From Cyclobacteriaceae bacterium (GTDB lineage Bacteria > Bacteroidota > Bacteroidia > Cytophagales > Cyclobacteriaceae): DNA of 12,225 bases. Positions 6,150 to 12,225 of this stretch are shown one piece after another. The translations under genes were made by a program, and so were the position numbers. The stretch lies in assembly GCA_009885605.1 (NCBI GenBank), contig VFKK01000062.1, positions 1 to 12,225 on the forward strand. Reading direction: 5' to 3'. Position 1 is the stretch's first letter. Every line of letters begins with the position of its first letter. Below the pieces are notes generated by a model. It searched no databases. It saw nothing but the letters and a program-made list of their open reading frames with translations, and was not told where the DNA came from.

Positions 6150-7286
6150 AATATCCTCAAGACTTATGGTTGGTTCTCCCAGAATCACCAGTCTTTCCAC
6201 CACATTTCGAAGTTCTCGGATATTTCCTGTCCAGGGAAACTCCTGAAGTTTTTTCAATGCATCCGGTGCCATTGCTTTTTTAGCGTCTCCGCTATCCTGC
6301 GAAATATCTTCCAGAAATTTATTCACCAAAATGGGAATATCATCCTTTCGATCCTTCAGGGAAGGGACCTGTATCAAAATCACACTTAATCTGTGATAGA
6401 GATCTTCCCGGAATCTATTCTGCTCTATTTCCTTTTTCAAATCTTTATTCGTCGCAGCCAATACGCGGACATCAACTTTGATATCGCGATCACTTCCAAC
6501 GCGGTTGATCAGGTTTTCCTGGAGGGCACGAAGTACTTTTGACTGGGCAGAAAGAGACATGTCGCCGATTTCATCAAGAAACAGCGTACCGCCTTGAGCT
6601 TGTTCAAATTTACCTTGTCTAAGTTTATGCGCAGAAGTAAAAGCTCCTTTTTCGTGACCAAAAAGCTCGCTTTCAATCAATTCGGAAGGGATAGCTGCAC
6701 AGTTTACAGCCACAAAAGGTTCTGCAGCACGATTGCTTTTTTGATGAATCCAATGAGCTACCAACTCTTTTCCTGTTCCGTTTGGACCGGTAATTAAAAC
6801 CCGGGCATCAGTCGGAGCGACCTTTTCAATAGTTTGCTTGACATGTAAAATTGCAGCAGATTCGCCGACCATGTCGAGCTTTTTGGAAAGCTTCTTTTTC
6901 AGGACTTTAGTCTCCGTAACCAAATTCTTTTTGTCCAGGGCATTTCTAACTGTCAAAAGGAGTCGGTTCAAATCGGGAGGCTTTGGGATAAAATCAAAAG
7001 CTCCTTTTTTTGTTGCTTCTACTGCGGTTTCGATGCTGCCGTGAGCCGAAATCATGATGAACTGGGGTGATCGATCCAAGGCTTTAGCTTGATCGAGCAC
7101 TTCTATTCCATCCATTTTGGGCATTTTAATATCGCAAAGGACGAGGTCAAATTCCTCTTCCCGAAGTTTGGCTAAGCCTTCTTCTCCGTCTTTTGCTTCA
7201 GATACTTCAAACTTTTCATACTCAAGAATTTCCCGTAGAGTAGAGCGGATGACTTTTTCGTCATCGATAATCAAGATTTTTGACAT
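6129..7286 (-). CDS. Sigma-54 response regulator lacking HTH
   Basis: 385-aa NtrC/AtoC-type response regulator. The receiver domain (1-117) has the acidic pocket D8-D9, phosphoacceptor D52 (LCDIKMPKMDG), S80 and K102. After a linker with basic and leucine residues comes the sigma-54 AAA+ domain (about 138-370): Walker A GPNGTGKE at 167-174, the sigma-54-contact loop GAFTSA at 214-219 (usual GAFTGA), Walker B GGTLFLDE at 232-239, and the C-terminal lid with GNIRELRN. The protein ends soon after the lid at IKKYADY. The Fis-type HTH that normally brings the family to about 450-480 aa is absent. The stop falls inside a dedicated terminator, so the short form looks native, not a fresh truncation. 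It probably activates sigma-54 promoters from solution or without specific enhancer sites. No histidine kinase gene is adjacent. Confidence 0.93.
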   Translation of the reverse strand: MSKILIIDDEKVIRSTLREILEYEKFEVSEAKDGEEGLAKLREEEFDLVLCDIKMPKMDGIEVLDQAKALDRSPQFIMISAHGSIETAVEATKKGAFDFIPKPPDLNRLLLTVRNALDKKNLVTETKVLKKKLSKKLDMVGESAAILHVKQTIEKVAPTDARVLITGPNGTGKELVAHWIHQKSNRAAEPFVAVNCAAIPSELIESELFGHEKGAFTSAHKLRQGKFEQAQGGTLFLDEIGDMSLSAQSKVLRALQENLINRVGSDRDIKVDVRVLAATNKDLKKEIEQNRFREDLYHRLSVILIQVPSLKDRKDDIPILVNKFLEDISQDSGDAKKAMAPDALKKLQEFPWTGNIRELRNVVERLVILGEPTISLEDIKKYADY

Positions 7287-7293
7287 AGGTCTA

Positions 7294-7303
7294 ATATAAA
7301 GTA
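7294..7303 (-). promoter_or_regulatory. Promoter-like TACTTTATAT before response regulator
   Basis: Minus-strand TACTTTATAT lies 7 nt upstream of the response regulator ATG, and an exact copy lies at 7700-7709 just upstream of the rnpB 5' end. If it acts as a -7 box with the same offset as at rnpB, the response regulator mRNA would be nearly leaderless. No -33 element is recognisable, and read-through from rnpB is the alternative. Confidence 0.3.
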
Positions 7304-7308
7304 AAAAA

Positions 7309-7698
7309 GTGCAAGTCTGTAAGCCGGGTTCTGTTTCCCTTGCGGGATTCTCGTCATTTATCTAGGCCTGAACTCACGCGCAGGCTCCATCGATCTACCC
7401 GCCCCGGATTTCCGACGAATCGGAATCGAACGAGCAGCTCTTCGTCCGGGGCCTATTTGATCTTTCAACCCATAAGGTTTGCCATGCAACTGATGTCACC
7501 ATCAGCCCGGTGGGCTCTTACCCCACCTTTTCACCCTTATCTATCCCGATAGAAATCGGGTCGGACGGTATATTTTCTGTGGCACTAGCTGTATACTGAC
7601 CGTCTCCAGTCAGCACCCTTCCCGTTAGGAAGTATGGCGCTCTGCGTTGCCCGGACTTTCCTCTCTCCCTTGCGGGACAGCGACAAGACGACTTGCAC
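7309..7698 (-). ncRNA. rnpB: RNase P RNA (class A)
   Basis: Catalytic RNA of RNase P, which matures tRNA 5' ends. The minus strand carries the universal 5' P4-region core GAGGAAAGTCCGGGC (complement of 7649-7663) and the 3' core ACAGAACCCGGCTTAC (complement of 7319-7334), with an AGATAAATGACGAG-like segment before it (about 7350-7366). The P1 helix pairs GTGCAAGTC (complement of 7690-7698) with GACTTGCAC (complement of 7309-7317), which sets the ends and gives about 390 nt, normal for class A. A T6 tract (complement of 7303-7308) follows the 3' end. Short hairpins, for example at 7545-7560, fill the variable part. Apparent ORFs inside it are spurious. Confidence 0.97.
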
Positions 7699-7699
7699 G

Positions 7700-7709
7700 A
7701 TATAAAGTA
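7700..7709 (-). promoter_or_regulatory. Candidate -10-like element of rnpB
   Basis: Minus-strand TACTTTATAT ends two bases before the first base of the P1 helix at 7698. Read as TAnnTTTG it mismatches at the last position. The identical 10-mer precedes the response regulator gene. The upstream DNA (7711-7745) has A-tracts but no clear TTTG at the standard distance. Confidence 0.4.
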
Positions 7710-7814
7710 CGTCAATTTTTGCAAACCGGTTTTTGCTTTCAAATGGGCCTTCTTCGATTTTCTTCTTTTTTAGGTAAATTAATTGGTGGTAGATCACTCA
7801 TAATCGAAAAAAAA

Positions 7815-8033
7815 ATGGCTCTAAGAATAAGCAATTTGGTTGAAGCTCAAAATTTGAGTTCCATTGCCTTGACTAGCCGGTTTTGGATTAAGGTATGTTT
7901 AAGATTAACTGACTGGTATTCCACCTTCAATCCGGGTGTGAAAAATATTACCAACGAACGATATTTCTCAATTCGCAAGCCAGTGGATCGGGGCTGGTTT
8001 ACTTACACAGGTGACAGCATCATTCGAATTTAA
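7815..8033 (+). pseudogene. Possible TonB-receptor C-terminal remnant
   Basis: A 72-codon frame from the ATG at 7815. I do not recognise it as a whole gene. Its second half contains GVKNITNERYF at residues 41-51. This resembles the GVxNLTNxRYF motif near the C-terminus of TonB-dependent receptors such as FecA-type siderophore receptors, but the characteristic ending with a terminal aromatic beta-strand is absent. The first half has no family resemblance. The ATG has an A-rich run before it and a strong plus-strand terminator lies about 100 nt downstream. A decayed receptor gene fragment is the best guess; a short unrelated gene or chance frame remains possible. Confidence 0.25.
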
Positions 8034-8129
8034 TTTTATAAATATTTTCAAAAACCTGAAAACCTTTCAGCATCCTGCCTGTTATAAATATGTAAAGCAG
8101 TTAAATGCTTTTCTTCATAGTGCTGGGTT

Positions 8130-8159
8130 GAGCCGCTCCGAAAGGAGCGGTTCTTTTTT
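8130..8159 (+). terminator. Strong rho-independent terminator, orphan
   Basis: A 10-bp stem (8130-8139 with 8144-8153; GCCGCTCC/GGAGCGGT with one G-U pair) is closed by a GAAA tetraloop and followed by six T (8154-8159). It points along the plus strand, but no secure plus-strand gene ends upstream: the nearest candidate is the doubtful frame at 7815-8033. It implies a present or former plus-strand transcript between about 7700 and 8130. The rest of 8160-8358 shows only AT-rich DNA and a short ACAAAG-A-CTTTGT inverted repeat near 8315-8327. Confidence 0.85.
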
Positions 8160-8358
8160 GCCCCATCCTGAATTGAATTTTTGCTTGAAAAAAGAGAAGG
8201 AATTAATTCAAAGACCAGATTAGAATCATCTATTTCCATTATTCTTTAACGAGTCACTTGGTTCCAGTCTTTTAAACCAACTTAATTTTCCCTTAAAAAG
8301 GAATGTTTGTTGAAACAAAGACTTTGTGAAGCAAAAATTCTGAATCCGTTCGAATGAT

Positions 8359-8366
8359 TACCTTTG
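8359..8366 (+). promoter_or_regulatory. -7 box of the DUF3109 gene
   Basis: TACCTTTG is an exact TAnnTTTG located 20 nt before the ATG at 8387. A canonical TTTG at the -33 position is missing (TTTG at 8323-8326 is too distant). The transcript would start near 8373 with a leader of about 14 nt. Confidence 0.5.
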
Positions 8367-8386
8367 CGCTGTAAACAGACAGAGAC

Positions 8387-8950
8387 ATGATTTTAGTGGG
8401 AAATGCGGTGTTGTCCGATGATATTAAGGAAAACTTTTTTGTCTGTGATTTGGAAGCCTGCAAGGGAGCCTGTTGCGTGGAGGGAGATGCAGGAGCACCA
8501 TTAGAAGATTCAGAAACGCAGATTTTAGAAGATATCTATCCTATCGTAAAAGAATTTATTACCGAAGAAGGACGGCAAGCTATTGAAAGACAGGGCGTTT
8601 GGGTGATTGATAAAGATGGAGATAAAGGGACCCCAACCATTGGTGAAAACCGGGAATGTGCCTATGCATTATACGATGGAAGAGGGATTCTCAAATGCGG
8701 AATCGAGCAAGCATATCTTGCCGGCAAGACTGATTTCAAGAAGCCGATATCCTGTCATCTTTACCCCATTCGGGTGACAAAATACGACCAGTTTGATGCG
8801 CTGAATTATGATAGATGGCATATTTGCGATCCAGCTTGTCAATTAGGAAAAAGTCTTCAGGTTCCTCTTTACAAATTTCTCAAAGATGCTTTGGTGAGAA
8901 AGTATGGAGAAGCCTGGTACGCTGATTTGCTTGAAGAGATTGAAGGTTAA
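8387..8950 (+). CDS. DUF3109 family cysteine-rich protein
   Basis: 187-aa cytosolic protein of the DUF3109 family, related to YkgJ-type cysteine-cluster proteins thought to bind zinc or an iron-sulfur cluster. The N-terminal signature is clear: FVCDLEACKGACCVEGDAGAP at about 18-38, with C20, C25, C29 and C30. More cysteines follow at 91, 104, 123, 147 and 151 within GENRECAY, LKCGIE, SCHLYPIR and ICDPAC, giving nine candidate ligands. The length and the start MILVGNAV match the family. The biochemical role is unknown. It is convergent with the DUF4287 gene with only a 4-nt gap and no hairpin between them, so the two transcripts probably overlap. Confidence 0.92.
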   Translation: MILVGNAVLSDDIKENFFVCDLEACKGACCVEGDAGAPLEDSETQILEDIYPIVKEFITEEGRQAIERQGVWVIDKDGDKGTPTIGENRECAYALYDGRGILKCGIEQAYLAGKTDFKKPISCHLYPIRVTKYDQFDALNYDRWHICDPACQLGKSLQVPLYKFLKDALVRKYGEAWYADLLEEIEG

Positions 8951-8954
8951 ACGA

Positions 8955-9509
8955 TTATCTAGCAGCTTGGTAAGCTTTTTTCAGCCACTCAATGACCTCA
9001 TCTGTAATCTCTGATTCATGAGTAGCTGAGATTTTATGGCTGCACATAGCATTGGATTTTGATTCTGCCTCCAGTATTCCTATTGCCGGTTGCCCCTTCA
9101 AATTAATCCCGATTTCATAGCGTGTTTTCGTTGCAGGAATCAGCATGGCAAATTGCTTTTTTCGCTTGACACTGACATAGGCGTTTTTTGGGGCAAACTC
9201 AATGTCGCTCCCAAATTCCTCAATTTCCTCCAAAAGCTTTAAATAAATCGGCCAGAAATTCTCCTTTCCCTGGTATTGTTTTTTTACAAGATCATCCTGG
9301 TTTTCAGCGGAACCAGCATCCGTCTTCAGAGCTTTAAGAGCAACAAGATTGGCAAACCCATGTGAAAATCCATACTTTTCTTTCAGCATTTTCAGGATTT
9401 CACCATGCTTGCTCAGCTTTTCGGACTGAACTAAAGCAATCCATTCTTCCAGACTTTTGCCTGTGTTTTTCTGAAGATTTTCAATCATTGTTTGGGTGCC
9501 GGCATCCAT
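8955..9509 (-). CDS. DUF4287/DUF5655 domain protein
   Basis: 184-aa soluble protein. Residues 1 to about 75 fit DUF4287: TMIENLQKNTGKSLEEWIAL, then KHGEILKMLKEKYGFSHGFANL. Residues about 80-184 fit DUF5655, starting ENFWPIYLKLLEEIEEF, with VSVKRKKQFAMLIPATKTRYEIGINLKG as the most family-like stretch. The molecular function of this pair is not established. The start at 9509 sits 12 nt after the stop codon of the interrupted nuclease-fold gene on the same strand, so the two are likely co-transcribed. M8 is an alternative start. No signal peptide or membrane segment is present. Confidence 0.88.
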   Translation of the reverse strand: MDAGTQTMIENLQKNTGKSLEEWIALVQSEKLSKHGEILKMLKEKYGFSHGFANLVALKALKTDAGSAENQDDLVKKQYQGKENFWPIYLKLLEEIEEFGSDIEFAPKNAYVSVKRKKQFAMLIPATKTRYEIGINLKGQPAIGILEAESKSNAMCSHKISATHESEITDEVIEWLKKAYQAAR

Positions 9510-9521
9510 GTTATTTGAGTT

Positions 9522-10514
9522 TTAATTTTCTAATTCTACTAAAACAGGGAAGTGGTCAGAGCCTTGAATGAGTTGAGTTCTTACTGATTGGATCAAAGGA
9601 TCGTCTTTTTCCAGATTTGGATTCCAGACTTTTCCCTGTATGACTTTCAATCCCTGACTAACCAGAATATGATCGATTAGCACATTTAATTGATCTCCCG
9701 TGATTCGATCCTTGTATCTGCTGGAATAAGGAGTCCATCCGTACGAATTCAATTTAGGTTTTGGGAGGGTAGATTTTTACACAAACCCTGGTTTCCAAAG
9801 GTCTCCCAGAAGGATTTCCACTGCACTTTTGCTGAACTTGTTTTCATAAAAATCCAGGTCAAACCCATCGTTGATATCTTCCATGACGATGACTTGCTGT
9901 CCTTTTTCAAGATAATCGTCACAGCGCTCGCGGATTGACAAGCACTCGGCGAAAAGCTTGAGTCTGTCCCGCTGTGATATCTGCTCAAATCTGGCATAAT
10001 CCACCATGTCAAAAATGCCCTTGGACTTGGTATGAGCAATAATTACCCGACTAAAAAGCTGATCATTCAGCCCAATAATACTCAATTCCAAAGGCGGGCG
10101 ATAGTGCTCGTATTGTTCTTTGATGAGTCGGTTCGTAGTGTCAGTAAGAAATGGTTCATCAAATCTTTGTCCTTGCTTAGTTTCAGGAGTGAAAAGGACT
10201 TTAAGCTTATTGGAGTTGTAAAGTGCGCAAAGTTCCTGCTGTCCGGAGGAAGGAAATCCATGGATTCCTTTCAGTGGGGAGCCGGGTAAAAAATGCTGAA
10301 CCCATGTTTCCAACTGAATTGTGGCGGTTTTGCTTCCATTTACGAGGGTATTGGGCCCCTCAGCGATCCCCAGAAAATCCGGATCCATTGCCTGGACAAT
10401 TTCAGCAAGCTGCTGACTTCTCTTGCCATCATTGCCGGTGGTTTTGAGGGATCCGTCTTCTTCAAACAGATCCCTCATCCACTCCATATTGTAAACTGCG
10501 ATTTTTGCTTTCAT
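9522..10514 (-). pseudogene. Endonuclease/exonuclease/phosphatase gene with in-frame TAA
   Basis: The gene encodes an EEP-fold (DNase I-like) metal-dependent phosphodiesterase of about 329 residues. Motifs before the break: IAVYNMEWM at 5-13 (N9 and E11 in metal-site positions), a GIAEGPN segment, and EDINDG at 212-217 (the family's GDFND region, here with D213, N215 and D216). Codon 246 is TAA (9777-9779), just after GDLWKPGFV. The same frame then stays open for 84 codons with normal family sequence: KPKLNSYGWTPYSSRYKD, a DQLNVLIDHILVS segment and GSDHFPVLVEL with D320-H321, the catalytic SDHxPV motif. This is therefore a single nonsense codon, not a frameshift. The 245-aa product would lack the catalytic His. 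It could be a recent pseudogene, a sequencing error or stop read-through. It lies between the DUF5009 gene and the DUF4287 gene. Confidence 0.85.
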
Positions 10515-10538
10515 AAAAAATTAAGATTAAAGAAGTAC

Positions 10539-10551
10539 TTAACTAAGTTAA
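10539..10551. promoter_or_regulatory. Short palindrome upstream of EEP gene
   Basis: TTAACTAAGTTAA is a 13-nt palindrome in the 79-nt gap between the DUF5009 and EEP genes. On the minus strand it overlaps TAACTTAG, a one-mismatch TAnnTTTG. It may be a weak promoter or an operator. No terminator for the DUF5009 gene is visible in this gap. Confidence 0.25.
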
Positions 10552-10593
10552 ATAATTGATTATTAATGTTTTTAGAAAGCAGGTAAAATCATC

Positions 10594-11739
10594 CTAAACT
10601 TTTACGTAAATGCGCTTTTTGTCCATCCAAAATCCTATAATCCAGATCAGCAGCATGTAGCTGATGGCAAAAAGGAAAGATGCATTTTTGGGTCCAAGCC
10701 AACTTGTGTAGGCAGTTTCATAGATCAGACTTCTCAGGTTACCATCTCCCACAGGAATCATGGAAATGAGGGAAATCACTACTCCGGATAATACATAAAG
10801 GATCAAAGGATTTCTTCCGAAAACCTGGAAGAAATATGTCCAATTTGTGATTTTTTGGACTTCAATCACGAATATCAACCCGGAAAGAATGATTAAATCC
10901 CATCCGACAGTCACCAAAACATAGGGACTTGTCCAGATTTTTTTGTTGATGGGAAAGAGTAAATCCCAAGCATAACTCACTAAGATCAGGACAACTCCCA
11001 TCGCCAGAAGATTTCTGACTGTGGTCCCGGTATTACCTTTTGCCTGGATCATTTTACCTACGAGGTAACCTGCAATCACATTCACAATGGAGGTAAGCGT
11101 GCTGAGTATTCCTTCCGGGTCAAAAGGAATTCCTTCTCCCATATACATTCTCTCTGCACCCACCACTAATAAATCAAGTTTGATAGCTGCATTTCCGGCA
11201 AGACCATAAGGGTCTGCTGCATCTCCGAAGAAATACATAATCGGCCAGTATAGAAGCAAAGCTAAACCGCTGAAAATCCAGCCCAGTTTTTCTCCTCCGA
11301 AGTATAAGATCAAGGCTGCGAAAAAGTAGGAAAGGGCAATACGCTGCAAAACTCCAAAAAATCGTACTTCCGATAAATCGATGAAAACCATTTCTCCCGC
11401 CTCATTGTAATCGAAGAAAGGGAAAGCATTGAGCAACCAGCCTATCACAAATATCAGCAGAGTTCTTTTTCCAACTTTCTTAAAGAATTCGCTCCTCGGG
11501 ATTTCCTGAAGCTTTTTCATCGCAAAGCTCATTGCATTACCGACCACGAAGAGAAATGTGGGAAATACCAGATCTGTTGGGGTAAATCCATGCCAGTCAG
11601 CATGTGCAAGCGGGGCATACAGATTACTCCAGCTTCCAGGAGTGTTGACAATAATCATAAAAGCTATGGTAAGCCCCCGAAGTACATCGAGAGCGAGATA
11701 GCGGTTTCCTAAACCTGTTGTAATAGGGATTTGGGCCAT
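10594..11739 (-). CDS. DUF5009/HGSNAT-like membrane acyltransferase
   Basis: Polytopic membrane protein of 381 aa from the ATG at 11739 (MAQIPITTGLGNRYLALDVLRG). An upstream in-frame ATG at 11799 would add 20 polar/aromatic residues with no family match. The N-terminal signature RYLALDVLRGLTIAFMIIVN plus HADWHGFTPTDLVFPTFLFVVG is typical of bacterial relatives of heparan-alpha-glucosaminide N-acetyltransferase. In the human enzyme the corresponding segment carries the active-site His, so H46 is the likely catalytic residue here. About ten hydrophobic segments follow (such as LLIFVIGWLLNAF and VVISLISMI). The family transfers acetyl groups across or at the inner membrane to sugar amines; the bacterial substrate is unknown. 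It ends in TAG, and the EEP gene follows on the same strand after 79 nt. Confidence 0.88.
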   Translation of the reverse strand: MAQIPITTGLGNRYLALDVLRGLTIAFMIIVNTPGSWSNLYAPLAHADWHGFTPTDLVFPTFLFVVGNAMSFAMKKLQEIPRSEFFKKVGKRTLLIFVIGWLLNAFPFFDYNEAGEMVFIDLSEVRFFGVLQRIALSYFFAALILYFGGEKLGWIFSGLALLLYWPIMYFFGDAADPYGLAGNAAIKLDLLVVGAERMYMGEGIPFDPEGILSTLTSIVNVIAGYLVGKMIQAKGNTGTTVRNLLAMGVVLILVSYAWDLLFPINKKIWTSPYVLVTVGWDLIILSGLIFVIEVQKITNWTYFFQVFGRNPLILYVLSGVVISLISMIPVGDGNLRSLIYETAYTSWLGPKNASFLFAISYMLLIWIIGFWMDKKRIYVKV

Positions 11740-11813
11740 AGTGAGTGGGTTGATTGGTGGGCTTATTGGGAAATAGAAATGATAATCATGAAAGTTCAAT
11801 ATAAAAGATAATC

Positions 11814-11966
11814 ATGTTCTATGACTATACTTTGTCAAATTTTGCCTCCCTTAACGGAAACATTTTACCTGTAATTATTGGATTTAGAGTAAATGACGAA
11901 ACAGGAGATTTGAAGTTTAATTATTTAAACAAGTATAATTTTAATAGGATTGATTTTGACTTGACT
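11814..11966 (+). CDS. Doubtful short ORF, possibly frameshifted
   Basis: A 50-codon frame starts at 11814 (MFYDYTLSNFASLNGN...) and ends at a TGA at 11964-11966. A run of six T at 11939-11944 lies near its 3' end. Ignoring one T would continue into NRIDFDLTFSNLDSF and a TAA near 11989-11991. I recognise no family. The sequence is AT-rich with aromatic and Asn-rich composition like Bacteroidota secreted proteins, but no signal peptide is present. It could be the tail of a decayed gene or chance. Confidence 0.2.
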
Positions 11967-12024
11967 TTTTCTAATTTAGATAGCTTTTAAAGAATTGATT
12001 TTTAACAATTTAAATTTTTGAATT

Positions 12025-12225
12025 ATGAAGAATGTCTGGATTTTAGGTTTAATAGTTGTTTTTGCGGCGAGCTGTAAGAAGTCTGAAAATGAAATTATCA
12101 GTGCAGCGGATAATCCTTATAAAAATGGAATTTTGGTTTTTCTGGATTCCACAGAATTCACTTCTATTTTAGATGATAATAAGAATGCTTTTGATGAAGG
12201 CTGGACTCAGGAAGAAATTGAAAAA
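12025..12225 (+). CDS. Lipoprotein, 5' part only
   Basis: The first 67 codons of a gene that runs off the window. The start MKNVWILGLIVVFAASC is a lipoprotein signal peptide with the lipobox ending at C17, followed by KKSENE, a typical flexible charged tether. The visible mature part (NPYKNGILVFLDSTEF, then DDNKNAFDEGWTQEEIEK) is acidic and has no motif I can assign. The leader is AT-rich; TAGCTTTT near 11983 is a one-mismatch -7 box with a TTTG 22 nt upstream, so it may have its own promoter. The frame is open to the end of the window. Confidence 0.8.
   Translation, partial: MKNVWILGLIVVFAASCKKSENEIISAADNPYKNGILVFLDSTEFTSILDDNKNAFDEGWTQEEIEK

Noticed and set aside
7340..7797. Several 70-74 codon frames on both strands
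   Set aside because: They lie within or across rnpB, whose conserved RNA cores and P1 pairing explain the sequence.
8048..8239. 63-codon minus-strand frame
   Set aside because: It crosses the strong plus-strand terminator and has no recognisable protein signature.
9522..9752. Separate 76-codon gene starting at a TTG
   Set aside because: It is the in-frame continuation of the EEP gene beyond the TAA at 9777-9779 and carries that family's C-terminal motifs.
9749..10039. Frameshift as the cause of the EEP gene break
   Set aside because: The 27-nt distance between the stop and the continuation is a multiple of three and both parts share one frame, so a nonsense codon explains the break without an indel.
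11740..11799. 20-residue N-terminal extension of the DUF5009 protein
   Set aside because: The extension has no hydrophobic or family-like character; MAQIPITTGLGNRYLALDVLRG starts directly before the conserved signature.
1..12225. CRISPR array, tRNA genes, IS element or prophage
   Set aside because: No regularly spaced repeats, no cloverleaf-compatible segment with a T-arm motif, no transposase, integrase or phage structural motif was seen on either strand.

Overview
The window looks like chromosomal DNA of a Bacteroidota bacterium, most plausibly Cytophagia/Cyclobacteriaceae-like (an inference from gene content, not a proven placement). It is fairly AT-rich, with weak Shine-Dalgarno signals, several TAnnTTTG-type -7 boxes, typical Bacteroidota lipoproteins, a fused alpha/beta 2-oxoacid dehydrogenase E1, and the DUF3109, DUF4287/DUF5655 and DUF5009 families. 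It reads as mostly housekeeping chromosome. There is no CRISPR array, prophage, insertion sequence or tRNA that I can see.

Layout. (1) 1-199: edge intergenic DNA with a 20-bp imperfect tandem repeat and the terminator of ald. (2) 200-1318 (-): alanine dehydrogenase with every canonical catalytic residue. (3) 1319-1752: a 434-nt AT-rich divergent promoter region with a near-perfect Bacteroidota promoter for the E1 gene and a pair of inverted ATCGAT sites 42 bp apart. (4) 1753-4167 (+): fused E1 dehydrogenase. A shared hairpin separates it from a convergent lipoprotein gene, 4200-4877 (-). (5) 4947-5942 (+): LuxE-like acyl-protein synthetase, then a 39-aa lipoprotein, 5994-6113 (+). (6) 6129-7286 (-): sigma-54 activator response regulator without a DNA-binding domain, directly downstream of rnpB (7309-7698, -). 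(7) 7699-8386: almost gene-free, holding a possible TonB-receptor remnant, a strong plus-strand terminator and the promoter of the next gene. (8) 8387-8950 (+): DUF3109 cysteine-rich protein, convergent with a minus-strand run of DUF5009 acyltransferase (10594-11739), an endonuclease/exonuclease/phosphatase-fold gene interrupted by one in-frame TAA (9522-10514) and a DUF4287/DUF5655 protein (8955-9509). (9) 11740-12225: short doubtful ORF and the 5' part of another lipoprotein gene cut by the window edge.

How the genes relate. Alanine dehydrogenase yields pyruvate and the divergent E1 decarboxylates a 2-oxoacid, so the pair may link amino-acid and 2-oxoacid catabolism, but neither substrate specificity nor co-regulation is shown by sequence alone. 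The remaining genes look like independent units. Both convergent junctions on the left half use one hairpin that overlaps the stop codons of the flanking genes. I did not find a convincing new multi-gene system. The points most worth checking are the in-frame stop in the nuclease-fold gene, the sigma-54 activator lacking an HTH, the altered ThDP/Mg motif of the fused E1, the helically phased ATCGAT pair, and the shared promoter-like element upstream of rnpB and the response regulator.
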